DNA from: JANWYT01 sp034437555
Lineage (GTDB): Bacteria; Chloroflexota; Anaerolineae; Aggregatilineales; Phototrophicaceae
Length of the DNA stretch: 64,000 bases
Reading direction: 5' to 3'
Assembly (NCBI GenBank): GCA_034437555.1
Contig: DAOTTQ010000071.1
Span: 1-64,000, forward strand
The position numbers and the translations under genes are program-made. Under the pieces are notes generated by a model. The model was not told the DNA's origin, ran no database searches, and saw only the letters and a list, made by a program, of their open reading frames with translations. Within the stretch, counting starts at the first letter, position 1. The number at the start of each line of letters is the position of its first letter. Shown here piece by piece: positions 25,594 through 34,293 of the stretch.

Positions 25594-27192
25594 TTACCCC
25601 ACCCCACCATAACGCCATTCGCCACCCACCATAACGGCAAGTGGTTGGACTTGCGCTATTTCATCCTGTGGAATAGTAAACAAATCACGGTCTAGCACCA
25701 CCAAATCCGCCAGATAGCCCACCGCCAAACGTGAAAGGCGATTTTCCATGCCTGCACAATACGCCGCCCCCAGTGTAAAGCCCGCTAAGGCTTCGTCTAG
25801 GCTTAGGCGTAGTTCAGGATGCCATCCTCCAACAGGTTGCCCCTGCCGTTGGCGAGTTACTGCGGCATGAATCCCAACAAACGGGTTAAACGGGTCAATG
25901 GGCGCATCACTCCCAAAAGCACACACCACGCCCAAATCAAGCTGTAATCGCGCATTATACGCCCACACGGTACGCTCATCACCCCAATACCGTTGTGCCA
26001 CCGTCCTATCAGACGTAGCGTGAATGGGTTGCATGGAGGCAATAATGTTTAGGTCACGCAGGCGCGTCTTATCATTAGGATGAATAATTTGCACGTGCTC
26101 AATCCGATGGCGTTTTGGCGTTACTTCGCCACGCGCTTTTTCTTGCTCACGCACTACCTCAAAGACGTTGAGTACATTATGAACAGCGCGGTCACCAATG
26201 GCATGAATAGTAGACGCAAACCCGTTTAGGCTGGCATAAGTCACCAGTTCCGTCATTTCCTCTTGGGTTAAAACTTCAATGCCATAGTTTGTTGCGTCAT
26301 CCAAATACGGTTCAACCATCAATGCCGTTTTGGGCCCCAACGCGCCATCAGCAAACATCTTCATATTACCAATCCGAAGCCAATCGTCACCAAAACCTGT
26401 GCGAATACCCGCGTGAATAGCACTATGAATCCACTCCTTGTTCACTTGCTTAAGAACGCGCATGTGTAATTGCCCACGCTCACGAAGCCGTTGCAATGCC
26501 ACCAAACAAGAGGGATTGTCAAAGTCATGGACACCCGTTAGCCCACTTTTTAACATGAGTTCTTGGGCATAAGCGATATTGTCTGCTAATTGGTCGGTAC
26601 TGAGTTCTGGAATATGCTTGTTGGCAAGGTTCATGGCAGTTTCTAGCAAGATGCCTGTCGGGTTGCCCTGTGCATCGCGTAGAATTTGCCCACCTTCGGG
26701 GTCGGGGGTGCTGGCAGTAATCCCACATTGGCAAAGCGTTTGCGTGTTTACCCATGCAGCATGTGCGCTCTTTGCCACAAAGTAACACGGGTTATTAGGG
26801 GCAATGGCATCAAGGTCATGCAATGTAGGGAAAGCTCCTCCATCCCATAAGCCTTGCGCCCACCCTGCGCCTGTTACCCACTCACCCAACGGCGTAATGT
26901 TGGCGCGCTCACTCACGCGCCGTTGGGCTTCGGCAATGCTTGGCACTTCAAACAAATCAACGCTTTTAAGCGCACGCGAGAGCAATTCAAGATGAACATG
27001 AGCATCGGTTAGCCCAGCAATTACCGTACTGCCGTTAAGATTTTCGCGCTTTGTTGTGGCGGTAGCTAATGCCAAAATGGTATCGTCATCACCGATAGCT
27101 ACAATGCGCTCACCAATGATTGCCAAAGAACTTACCAGCGCAGGCGATGATTGCGTGTGAATTTTGCCATTGTAAAGAATAAGGTCAATCAA
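25594..27192 (-). CDS. YtcJ-like amidohydrolase
   Basis: A 532-residue metal-dependent hydrolase of the amidohydrolase superfamily, YtcJ-like group. The N-terminal beta domain contains LILYNGKIHT, followed by the metal-binding DAHVHL (about 63-68). Next come MFADGALGPKTALM (about 279), the metal ligand HAIGDRAVHNVL (about 331), HRIEHVQII and FGSDAPIDPFNPFVGIHAAV (about 427), and a C-terminal composite domain with LADLVVLDRD. All expected ligands appear. Substrates of this group are mostly unknown. It is the last gene of the long rpmH-led run, 26 bases after the kinase gene. Confidence 0.85.
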   Translation of the reverse strand: MIDLILYNGKIHTQSSPALVSSLAIIGERIVAIGDDDTILALATATTKRENLNGSTVIAGLTDAHVHLELLSRALKSVDLFEVPSIAEAQRRVSERANITPLGEWVTGAGWAQGLWDGGAFPTLHDLDAIAPNNPCYFVAKSAHAAWVNTQTLCQCGITASTPDPEGGQILRDAQGNPTGILLETAMNLANKHIPELSTDQLADNIAYAQELMLKSGLTGVHDFDNPSCLVALQRLRERGQLHMRVLKQVNKEWIHSAIHAGIRTGFGDDWLRIGNMKMFADGALGPKTALMVEPYLDDATNYGIEVLTQEEMTELVTYASLNGFASTIHAIGDRAVHNVLNVFEVVREQEKARGEVTPKRHRIEHVQIIHPNDKTRLRDLNIIASMQPIHATSDRTVAQRYWGDERTVWAYNARLQLDLGVVCAFGSDAPIDPFNPFVGIHAAVTRQRQGQPVGGWHPELRLSLDEALAGFTLGAAYCAGMENRLSRLAVGYLADLVVLDRDLFTIPQDEIAQVQPLAVMVGGEWRYGGVG

Positions 27193-27218
27193 GGTTGCAT
27201 TCTCCTAAAATAATGAAA

Positions 27219-28061
27219 TTAAGCGTGGTTGGCTTTGCCTACAACATCCAAAACTTCAACCTCTGTAATGCCCCCAATGCCCGAATGTGTCACAGACAAA
27301 GCCGCCAAATGTCGCGCTACTTCTAAGGCTTTAAGCCAGCTAAACCCTACCATGGGTAAGCACGCCAAAAGTGCCGTTGCAAACACATCACCTGCGCCTG
27401 TAGGGTCTACTTCTATTGCAGGGATAGCCTCATAAGGTTTTGCTACGCCGCTCTGATAGTAAATGCCACCGCGTGCGCCATCCGTAACAAATACATGGTC
27501 TACAACAGAGGCAAAATCATGTTCTAGAGTGGGATCTTCTGCAATGTCTTGCTTGCTAAAAACGACCACATTCACCGCCTGCAATAGTTCTGGGTCAAAC
27601 CACCGCTTAAAGGTCACTCGCCCCTCTTTATCCCATTGGCGCAATAAACCTTGCGGTGTTAGTAGCACTGTTGAATTAGGAAAGCGTGTCAGCATTTGCG
27701 GGTCTATTTCATTGGCAACAGGGGCAAGATGCACCAAAGAGACATCCTGCCAGCCTGACGGCACGTGCGCGTACTCCAATGTCAGGGCGCGAGAATGTAG
27801 AGTTTGTGTGCGTGTTTCGGCGTGATAGACGTTTTCAAACACGGTTGTTTGAGGGGCAGTGAGGTTCATGAGAGTGGCTTGTGGCACAATAGGTGTTAGC
27901 AAGGGTTCATCGGCGCGCGCGCTCGTGAGTATGGCTACCTGTTGCCCAAATGCTAAAGCAACAGGTAGCGCATAAGAGACTGTTCCACCTAAAAATTGCT
28001 GTCCTTGCTTTATATCTGCCGTGACATGACCAATCAGCAGATACTCTGGTGGCGTGGTCAT
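27219..28061 (-). CDS. PfkB-family carbohydrate kinase-like protein
   Basis: A 280-residue member of the ribokinase/PfkB superfamily. FLGGTVSYALPVALAFG (about 23-39) is the glycine-rich substrate region, and DPTGAGDVFATALL (about 215-228) is the anion-hole and catalytic-Asp signature. It is somewhat shorter than the usual 300-320 residues, and the substrate-binding lid is reduced. The phosphoacceptor is unknown; a sugar or nucleoside is typical. It overlaps the jag gene by 4 bases, so it is translationally coupled to the membrane-biogenesis operon. Confidence 0.85.
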   Translation of the reverse strand: MTTPPEYLLIGHVTADIKQGQQFLGGTVSYALPVALAFGQQVAILTSARADEPLLTPIVPQATLMNLTAPQTTVFENVYHAETRTQTLHSRALTLEYAHVPSGWQDVSLVHLAPVANEIDPQMLTRFPNSTVLLTPQGLLRQWDKEGRVTFKRWFDPELLQAVNVVVFSKQDIAEDPTLEHDFASVVDHVFVTDGARGGIYYQSGVAKPYEAIPAIEVDPTGAGDVFATALLACLPMVGFSWLKALEVARHLAALSVTHSGIGGITEVEVLDVVGKANHA

Positions 28062-28999
28062 GACTTCACAGGCGAAATGGTAACTTTACGAGAATTGCCC
28101 TCGCCAACACTCTTGGTTTCCACGTCTTCACGCTCACGTAGAGTTAGGTGAATAATGCGCCGTTCATTGGGAGGCATGGGTTCTAGGGTTACGGTGCGTC
28201 CCTGCTGAACGGCTTGTTCTGCCATGCGTGTTGCAAGGTCACGAAGGCGGTCAGAACGGCGTAGCTTGTATTCGCCTGCATCCACAATAATGTTAGAACG
28301 GCGTTGCAAACGGCGACTTAGCATTAAGCGCACCATGTACTGTAACGATGAGAGCGTATCACCACGCTTGCCCACCAAGTAATTTACACCTTTGCCCGAA
28401 ACATTCAAAATCCAGTGGGTTTCGTCACCATTGGCTGCGCCCTCTGCCTTGTGAATGGTCACGGTAGCTTCTAGTGCCATCTTTTCTATCAATTCCGAAA
28501 GGATTTGTTGCCCCACTTGTGCCACTTCGTCAGCATCCTCAAAAGGGATAACTGTTGCTTGGGGTGGCATTTCAAAGTCTTCAGGGTCTTCAAACGCCAC
28601 TTCATAATCATCATTAGAGGCACGACCACCGCGAGAGGAGCGTTCTCCCCTGTTTTTAGAGCGGTCTTGTGTGTTGCGCTCACGGCGCGGACGACGCTCT
28701 TTATTCGTGTTGTTACTGTCACGCTCGGCGCGTGCAGGACGTTCACGAGGTGTTGGCATCGTAATAACTTCAGTATCTTGAAGGACAGGTTCAGAAATAG
28801 GTGTAGGTGGCATTGCTTGTAGGCGTGCGCCCATAAAAATAATGCGGACGCGAGCAGGTTTCGCACCAATGCCTAACAGTCCGCGACTAGGCTCTTCAAC
28901 CACTTCGATCATTACTTCGGCAGAAGAAACCCCTAGTTCTTTTAACCCTGCTTCAATTGCCGCTTCGATGGTGTCGGCAGTCTTTTCTATCATCTCCAT
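28058..28999 (-). CDS. jag: RNA-binding protein Jag/KhpB
   Basis: A 313-residue RNA-binding protein with an N-terminal Jag domain (about 5-55, TIEAAIEAGLKELG and EPSRGLLGIGAKPARVRI), an acidic/Arg-rich linker (about 70-150), a KH domain with GKGVNYLVGKRGDTLSSLQYMV, and a C-terminal R3H domain (RLRDLATRMAEQA, PPNERRIIHLTLRE). KhpB with KhpA binds many RNAs and affects cell division and sporulation in Firmicutes. I choose the ATG at 28999, with AAGG upstream, over a longer start at 29059, because the longer form would span a reverse-strand TATAAT. Its place after yidC is the classic arrangement. Confidence 0.9.
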   Translation of the reverse strand: MEMIEKTADTIEAAIEAGLKELGVSSAEVMIEVVEEPSRGLLGIGAKPARVRIIFMGARLQAMPPTPISEPVLQDTEVITMPTPRERPARAERDSNNTNKERRPRRERNTQDRSKNRGERSSRGGRASNDDYEVAFEDPEDFEMPPQATVIPFEDADEVAQVGQQILSELIEKMALEATVTIHKAEGAANGDETHWILNVSGKGVNYLVGKRGDTLSSLQYMVRLMLSRRLQRRSNIIVDAGEYKLRRSDRLRDLATRMAEQAVQQGRTVTLEPMPPNERRIIHLTLREREDVETKSVGEGNSRKVTISPVKS

Positions 29000-29086
29000 C
29001 AGACACTTAACCTTATTATAAAGAGGGCGGAATGCCTCTTTCACAGCCCGCCCATCCAATACTTTAGAACAAAAGTGAATATATTT

Positions 29087-29947
29087 TTAACGACTCTTCT
29101 TCTTTGAAGTCGCTTTTGGTGACGGTTTTGGCTCGTTAGGCGAAGACGGTGAAGTGATCGGCTTTATGGTAATCTCGCTCAGTGGCTCATCGTTCTTTTT
29201 CGGCTTGCCATCCCCAAAAACACGCTCCAGAAGACGCTTGCCGGGCCCACTGTATTGTGCAATCCCAAGAATGTTGGACACAATAAAGTACACAGACAGC
29301 CCCACCGAGAAGGACAGCGCAAAGAAGCCAAACATCAAGGGCATCATTGTTCCCATCGAACGGTTCATAGCAGCCGCTTGGTCATTAACGCCCGCCGTTT
29401 GTTGGGGCATAGACACCTTAAATTGTAGATAGGTGGTGACCATCACCAAAGCAGGCAACGCCAGCGCATACACCGGATTAAGCGGGGGTGTTGGTGGTTG
29501 CGTTAAGTCCATTCCCAGCCAAATGTGGTTTAATGGAATCAGGCTAGACAAGCCAGGAATCAACAAACGTTCCGACAAGTCCACCATCTGAAAGGGCGAA
29601 TTTGCCAATGCGAAGTAAATCGCCTGATAAAGACCAATCAAAATCGGAAACTGTACCAACAAAGGCAAACAGCCGCCCAGTGGGTTTACGCCGCCCTGAC
29701 GGTACAATTCCATTTGTGCCTGACCTAGCTTTTCGCGGTCATCTTTATATTTCTCTTGAATCTTCTTCAATTCCGGCTGAAGTTCTTGCATTTTCTTTGC
29801 AGAACGTTGCTGTTGTGCAGTTAAGGGGTACGTTAGTGCGCGGATAATCACCGTAAGCGCCACAATTGCCAACACAATATTATTGCCAAAAATAGAGTAC
29901 AGCCACGTTAGCAACGTGACTAAAGGGTTAAAGATTAAATCCCACAT
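29087..29947 (-). CDS. yidC: membrane protein insertase YidC
   Basis: A 286-residue YidC/Oxa1 insertase with the five-helix core only. It lacks the large periplasmic domain of proteobacterial YidC. Conserved Arg36 in TVIIRALTYPLTAQQQ lies in the hydrophilic groove. The cytoplasmic coiled hairpin (about 48-80) is followed by QGGVNPLGGCLPLLVQFPIL (about 84-103). The positively charged C-terminal tail is KR-rich, as in ribosome-binding Gram-positive YidC. It follows the PQQ-propeller gene by 21 bases and precedes jag. Confidence 0.95.
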   Translation of the reverse strand: MWDLIFNPLVTLLTWLYSIFGNNIVLAIVALTVIIRALTYPLTAQQQRSAKKMQELQPELKKIQEKYKDDREKLGQAQMELYRQGGVNPLGGCLPLLVQFPILIGLYQAIYFALANSPFQMVDLSERLLIPGLSSLIPLNHIWLGMDLTQPPTPPLNPVYALALPALVMVTTYLQFKVSMPQQTAGVNDQAAAMNRSMGTMMPLMFGFFALSFSVGLSVYFIVSNILGIAQYSGPGKRLLERVFGDGKPKKNDEPLSEITIKPITSPSSPNEPKPSPKATSKKKSR

Positions 29948-29968
29948 CTGTTTTACGCTCCCAACGCC

Positions 29969-31162
29969 CTAACGGGCATACACCCAAGCAGCACGACCAT
30001 TATCAAGCGTGTACGCTACCACCAGATGCGACATGTTTACAGTGCTTACAACCACCATATCATCAATCAAACCTTGTTCTGAATTTGCTTCAACCAGCAT
30101 CAGCTCAGACAAGATTTCTGGACGACCTTCTATTTCACGGGTAAAAATTAACGCGCCATCTGTACGGTTTAGCCAGTAAAGCCGCCCGTCTCTTGATGCC
30201 ACAATCACCACATCTTCTGTTACTAGGGGCGAAGGGCGAATCCCTTTTTCTGCCACTTTAACCGACCAGATGGCGGTCATACTCGTGGGGTCTATGGCAT
30301 GAACATAGCCACTCAAATCAGCAATATACAGCACGCCCTCATATTCTACAGGGGTACTCCAAAGCCAGTTTTTGGCGACATATTCACCCAAAATGTTCCC
30401 TGACAGCGCGATTTTATACAGAGTATTAGAGTAGCTACCCACGTACAAATTGCCATCATAGAACAATGGGGTTGCCGCAGCAACACCTTTTAAGTCAACG
30501 GGTTCGCTCCAAACAGTTTCGCCAGTTTCGGCATCCACAGCGTGTAAGGTGTGGTCAATAGATACCACATAAAGCACACCTTCGTGAAGTAAGGGTTGCG
30601 CCCAAATACCGTTTTCAGTGTTGTAACGCCAGTCTTCTATTAGCAGTGGTTTTTCTAGGGCAATTACGTCACCGCTTTTAAGTGCAACATAAAAACGCCC
30701 TTCGTCCTCTGCCATATCGGCAATCAAGGGGCCACCGATGGTCACACCCTTGATATCGTCAATGCGTGCCGTATCCAACGTTACTTTTAGCAGGCGGTCG
30801 GTATAGGCGGGAAAAAGCAGCGTTTGCATGTCATTTTCTTCAATGAGAGCAGGACGAGCAAAAAACTGAGCATTCTCAAAACTATGCCCATCAATTGCCC
30901 ATGTACGGCGATTTCCGTTTTCATCAAGGCGCTCACGACCTTCGGCATCACGCAAAGCCACCACAACCCCACTAGCGGGGTCTAGAACAGAGACATACTG
31001 ATTATAAGCAATTAAAACACCCTTCTGACCGTAAACTTCTACTTCAGAAAGTGCGCCCCAGCTTACACCAATGCGCGTTGGCGCACAGGCACTCACAAGC
31101 CAAGCGAGAACTACTACGATAAGGATGAACGAAAGCCGCTTTTGCGGGTGCGAGGGTTTCAA
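29969..31162 (-). CDS. PQQ-like beta-propeller lipoprotein
   Basis: A 397-residue exported lipoprotein with a lipobox (LAWLVSAC) after a KR-containing signal peptide, and repeated WD/PQQ-type blades such as LLHEGVLYVVSIDHTLHAVDAETGETVWSE and ATPLFYDGNLYVGSYSNTLYKI. The fold resembles BamB, which helps assemble outer-membrane proteins, but this protein is only a fold match. I place the start at the TTG at 31162, because AAAGGAG sits 7 bases upstream and this gives a normal signal peptide. An upstream ATG at 31198 would overlap yidD and give an odd N-terminus. Its insertion between yidD and yidC is unusual. Confidence 0.8.
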   Translation of the reverse strand: MKPSHPQKRLSFILIVVVLAWLVSACAPTRIGVSWGALSEVEVYGQKGVLIAYNQYVSVLDPASGVVVALRDAEGRERLDENGNRRTWAIDGHSFENAQFFARPALIEENDMQTLLFPAYTDRLLKVTLDTARIDDIKGVTIGGPLIADMAEDEGRFYVALKSGDVIALEKPLLIEDWRYNTENGIWAQPLLHEGVLYVVSIDHTLHAVDAETGETVWSEPVDLKGVAAATPLFYDGNLYVGSYSNTLYKIALSGNILGEYVAKNWLWSTPVEYEGVLYIADLSGYVHAIDPTSMTAIWSVKVAEKGIRPSPLVTEDVVIVASRDGRLYWLNRTDGALIFTREIEGRPEILSELMLVEANSEQGLIDDMVVVSTVNMSHLVVAYTLDNGRAAWVYAR

Positions 31163-31166
31163 ACAA

Positions 31167-31439
31167 TTACTCCTTTGGGGGTACAGGGTCATAGCCACCG
31201 GGATACATCGGCTGGCAACGCCAAAGTCGCCATAAGCCCATGCGTGTTCCCCTAAGCAACCCGTGTACTTCTATAGCTTCATACATATATTCAGAACAGG
31301 TGGGGGTAAAACGACAAGCAGAAGGAAGCGAGGGGGAAATAGACCGCTTGTAAAAACGCAAAGTTTTTAAGGCAAGCCATGTTAGCCCAAAACTACTTTT
31401 TACTGATGAGACTTGCTTGTCCGAACAATCGCTGCACAT
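31167..31439 (-). CDS. yidD: membrane protein insertion efficiency factor YidD
   Basis: A 90-residue YidD protein with the diagnostic LRFYKRSISPSLPSACRFTP core, PTCSEYMYEAIEVHG, and GLWRLWRCQP. It helps YidC-dependent insertion of membrane proteins. The first 15 residues are encoded inside the end of rnpA in another frame (47-base overlap), which is normal for this pair. It is followed by the PQQ-propeller gene. Confidence 0.93.
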   Translation of the reverse strand: MCSDCSDKQVSSVKSSFGLTWLALKTLRFYKRSISPSLPSACRFTPTCSEYMYEAIEVHGLLRGTRMGLWRLWRCQPMYPGGYDPVPPKE

Positions 31440-31734
31440 GATACACTATCTCTGCGTAAGAACGCCCTACTAGACCATAGCGTGCAATAAGGATGATATC
31501 GTAACCTTGCAACAAGTTAGGGTGAACGTGACGCACAGACTCTCTAAGGAGACGGCGGGTACGGTTGCGAGTAATTGCCTTACCTAAACGCTTACTTGTG
31601 ATAAATCCATAACGATTGTTTTCAAGGTGGTTAGGGGCATAGCTTAACAGCATCCAAGAATGCGATTGTACTTGCCCCTCCCGCCGTAAACGCTCAAAGT
31701 CACTGCGATTCTTAAGCCGATGTGAACGCCACAT
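31393..31734 (-). CDS. rnpA: ribonuclease P protein component
   Basis: A 113-residue basic protein that assists the RNase P RNA in tRNA 5' maturation. LKNRSDFERLRREG at the N-terminus and the signature AITRNRTRRLLRESVR (about 50-65) are typical. The gene lies between rpmH and yidD, the conserved order. Its RNA partner (rnpB) is not in the window. Confidence 0.93.
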   Translation of the reverse strand: MWRSHRLKNRSDFERLRREGQVQSHSWMLLSYAPNHLENNRYGFITSKRLGKAITRNRTRRLLRESVRHVHPNLLQGYDIILIARYGLVGRSYAEIVYHVQRLFGQASLISKK

Positions 31735-31774
31735 TCAAAAGCCACATTCACAATACATAGAATACGCAAACACA

Positions 31775-31954
31775 CTAAGAAGCGTTCCAGTTTACCTTTT
31801 TCACGTGGTTGGGTGTTACCGTCAATTTATGACGACCATGTGCGCGACGCGCCTTCAAGACCTTACGTCCGCCTTTAGAGTCCATACGCGCACGAAAACC
31901 GTGAACACGCTTACGACGACGAACTTTAGGTTGCCAAGTACGAAATGTAGACAT
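31775..31954 (-). CDS. rpmH: 50S ribosomal protein bL34
   Basis: A 59-residue, very basic ribosomal protein. The N-terminus FRTWQPKVRRRKRVHGFRAR and GGRKVLKARRAHGRHKLTV match bL34, with a C-terminal tail (about residues 46-59) longer than the usual 44-47 residue protein. It is the first gene of the rpmH-rnpA-yidD-PQQ-yidC-jag run. A consensus promoter is at 32038-32066, and the leader holds a hairpin and a DnaA box. Confidence 0.94.
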   Translation of the reverse strand: MSTFRTWQPKVRRRKRVHGFRARMDSKGGRKVLKARRAHGRHKLTVTPNHVKKVNWNAS

Positions 31955-31982
31955 GAAAATTCACCTTTGTTATTCATAAGAC

Positions 31983-32012
31983 AAGGGCGACTCAATTGCC
32001 CTTTTATCCACA
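31983..32012. promoter_or_regulatory. rpmH leader hairpin and DnaA box
   Basis: AAGGGC/GCCCTT (31983-31988 with 31998-32003) forms a hairpin in the rpmH leader. Immediately after it, TTATCCACA at 32004-32012 is a perfect DnaA box, placed about 20 bases downstream of the predicted rpmH start of transcription. No dnaA gene is adjacent and only one box is clear, so an origin is not supported. Confidence 0.5.
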
Positions 32013-32037
32013 ATGAAGCGTAAAACAACAACGCAGG

Positions 32038-32066
32038 AGTATAACTGAATTGATGAAGCGGGTCAA
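32038..32066 (-). promoter_or_regulatory. promoter of the rpmH operon
   Basis: Reverse-strand TTGACC (32066-32061), 17-base spacer, TATACT (32043-32038). A leader of about 77 bases precedes rpmH. It is back to back with the forward promoter at 32074-32103. Confidence 0.75.
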
Positions 32067-32073
32067 CCCATGC

Positions 32074-32103
32074 TTGCCAATCAAGGCGTGTATCGGCTAT
32101 ACT
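32074..32103 (+). promoter_or_regulatory. promoter of the unknown three-gene operon
   Basis: TTGCCA (32074-32079), 18-base spacer, TATACT (32098-32103). Transcription should start near 32110, about 140 bases before the first gene. Confidence 0.6.
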
Positions 32104-32192
32104 GACGGTCTTTGATGGAGGAAACAACCCTTCACCATACCCAACAACTTCATCTTATTTTGCTGGCAAATAAAGATTGTCGGATAAATTTT

Positions 32193-32215
32193 GTCACGCA
32201 AAGCGTGGCTTTTTT
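32193..32215 (+). terminator. leader terminator, likely attenuator
   Basis: GTCACGC-AAA-GCGTGGC followed by six T residues is an intrinsic terminator placed between the promoter at 32074-32103 and the first gene at 32252. A terminator between promoter and gene implies attenuation. A 47-codon frame from an ATG at 32115 crosses the hairpin and stops just inside the next gene, but it lacks a convincing ribosome binding site. Confidence 0.55.
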
Positions 32216-32251
32216 CACGCATCACCCAACTGTTCTCAGGAGGTCTAGCCT

Positions 32252-33796
32252 ATGTTAGCGAGTCAATGGGGACGCACGTTTGTTGTCACGTCTGCAGATG
32301 TAGACGACATAACTAACCATTTACTAGAAAAAGAAACACCCATGACAACGCGAGAACTCGCGTTTTATCTCATCGAGAAACAATTAACAAAAGAAAAGAG
32401 CAACGCCCAAGACCGCTTTAAGCGTGCTAAGGTTTATAAACCTTCAGAAGCCTATAAAGTGGGCGAAAAGCTCTTTTTCTCTAAGATGGGGTTTGAAGTG
32501 GGTGAGGTTATTGCCATTCGTGAGGGTGTTTCCCCTGGTGAAGGCAATTTTTCTGTTATCACAGTACAGTTTGAAGAGGGACGTGGCAAGCGCGAATTTG
32601 CCAGCTTGCTAAAAAACGACCACCCTCTTAACAGTGCTGCCCAAGAATTGCCACAAAAGCAACAATTACTTACCCCAACAGAAATTTTCGAAAACAACGG
32701 TATCGAAATTACTGGGAGGCTTATTGAAGCCTTGCGTGCTAATAAAGACCTTAAACAAGTAGCGGGATATTGGTTCCCCCGTGACCTTGTCCTAGATATT
32801 GACGTAGGCATGCTTCACCTAGCAGAAGCTGTGCTAGACATGAGTAACGGAGGTCCCCTCTCTACAGAGGAAATTATTGCCCAAATTGGTGAGGTGGGAA
32901 ATGCTGCAATAGCACTGCAAATTTTCTCACTTAACCTTTCCATGAGCCAAGACAAACGCTTTGACGAAGTGGGACCTTCGGGCAAAATCTTGTGGTATCT
33001 CAAACGATTAGAGCCGGAAGCCGTACAAACAACACCAGCGATTTTAAGCTATAAGCGCATTGAGTATGACGAAGACCTACTGACAGAAGACATGGAAGAG
33101 CTAGAAATCGAGCTAGACGACGAGCATACCCCCATTGATTTTGTCGGGAAGCCCGTTAAAGCCACAACCACCATCATTTACCCTCATCGGCGTGCAGGCA
33201 CATTGCCCTTAAACGCAAAGAGCCGTCAAATTTTCCCTAATGCACGCACACCGCGCATTTACGTTACCTTTACTGATGAGAGCGATGGTCAGCAATTTGT
33301 GGGCTGGGTAGTGCATGAAAATCGCTATGTTTACGGTTTATTTGATTATTACACCAAGCATCGTTTGCCAGTGGGTGCTTATGTAACCGTTAGGCGTGGG
33401 GAAAAAGAAGGCGAAATTTTCATTAGCTACAACGCGCACAAGCCTCGCACAGAGTACATTCCTATCTTTGTACCCAGTGCCGAACAAATCATGTTCGAGA
33501 ACAAACGGCGTTCCATTGGCGCAGAATATGACGCATTGCTCATTCTGGGTGTGGATGATTTGCCCGCCATTGATGCGCTTGCCAAATCTTTTGCCCACAA
33601 AAGCCTTGTAAGCATTCTAAAAAGCGTTATTAACGAAATGGGCAGGCTATTCCCACAAGGGACAGTACACTTCACCACTATCTATAGTGCAGTCAACGTT
33701 CTTCGCCGTTGTCCACCGGGTCCGCTCTTCGCCATCCTTCAGGCAAACCCTGAATTTGACGAGATGGGCGACCACTATTGGAAGTTACATTCTTAA
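32252..33796 (+). CDS. conserved unknown protein with winged-helix-like ends
   Basis: A 514-residue soluble protein that I do not recognise. The N-terminal region (about 28-60) looks helical and wHTH-like (MTTRELAFYLIEKQL). It is followed by a small beta-barrel-like segment (VGEKLFFSKMGFEVGEVIAI), a middle helical region, an acidic stretch (about 272-293), and a beta-rich region (about 312-415). The C-terminus (IYSAVNVLRRCPPGPLFAIL ... MGDHYWKL) resembles the HARE-HTH winged helix seen in RNA polymerase delta. A transcription- or nucleic-acid-linked role is only inferred. AGGAGG lies 9 bases before the ATG. It is the first gene of a three-gene operon behind an attenuator. Confidence 0.7.
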   Translation: MLASQWGRTFVVTSADVDDITNHLLEKETPMTTRELAFYLIEKQLTKEKSNAQDRFKRAKVYKPSEAYKVGEKLFFSKMGFEVGEVIAIREGVSPGEGNFSVITVQFEEGRGKREFASLLKNDHPLNSAAQELPQKQQLLTPTEIFENNGIEITGRLIEALRANKDLKQVAGYWFPRDLVLDIDVGMLHLAEAVLDMSNGGPLSTEEIIAQIGEVGNAAIALQIFSLNLSMSQDKRFDEVGPSGKILWYLKRLEPEAVQTTPAILSYKRIEYDEDLLTEDMEELEIELDDEHTPIDFVGKPVKATTTIIYPHRRAGTLPLNAKSRQIFPNARTPRIYVTFTDESDGQQFVGWVVHENRYVYGLFDYYTKHRLPVGAYVTVRRGEKEGEIFISYNAHKPRTEYIPIFVPSAEQIMFENKRRSIGAEYDALLILGVDDLPAIDALAKSFAHKSLVSILKSVINEMGRLFPQGTVHFTTIYSAVNVLRRCPPGPLFAILQANPEFDEMGDHYWKLHS

Positions 33797-33828
33797 GCGC
33801 GTGGGTGGTCACGAAGGAGCGTATTATC

Positions 33829-34260
33829 ATGACAAGCGTAAAACCAATCTTAAAACCAACGCTAGACACTAAGTTTCATATTGATTATGGATGGTGGGAA
33901 AGAGGCGAAGAGGACTTAAAGCCTTATCTACTTACTCACTTGCCTTCAGAAAAGCGTGAAGCAGTAGCAAGCCTAGAAAAAAGTGAACCCGTTGACTATA
34001 TCGACCCCGAAACAGCAGAAGTTTTGCGTGTGGATGCACTCGGTATCGCATTACACGAAGCTTCTCGTCAACTCGACTTTATTAACCCCCAGACCTCGCT
34101 TGTCGATAGCGTGTTTAGGGTATTTCTTGCCAATGGGAACGTTCCACGCTCCCCCCGTGAGCTTGCAATTGATGCTGGGCGCGATGCCAATACCATCCTT
34201 AAAACATTGGGTGGTATGAAAATTTACAAGGGCATGAGACCTTATTCCTTATCAAACTAA
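33829..34260 (+). CDS. unknown protein with C-terminal winged-helix-like domain
   Basis: A 143-residue soluble protein. Residues about 20-80 are acidic and Tyr/Trp-rich (FHIDYGWWERGEEDLKPYL). The C-terminal region (VDSVFRVFLANGNVPRSPRELA ... GMRPYSLSN) reads like a small winged helix, similar in style to the end of the preceding protein. No known family is recognised. The ATG at 33829 follows GAAGGAG and lies 32 bases after the upstream stop. An earlier in-frame ATG would overlap the upstream gene. Confidence 0.65.
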   Translation: MTSVKPILKPTLDTKFHIDYGWWERGEEDLKPYLLTHLPSEKREAVASLEKSEPVDYIDPETAEVLRVDALGIALHEASRQLDFINPQTSLVDSVFRVFLANGNVPRSPRELAIDAGRDANTILKTLGGMKIYKGMRPYSLSN

Positions 34261-34293
34261 CAATAGTTCCGTTGGCAAAGGAGACTAATTTGT

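Noticed and set aside
31955..32251. Replication origin next to rpmH
   Set aside because: Only one perfect DnaA box, no dnaA and no AT-rich unwinding element with clustered boxes.
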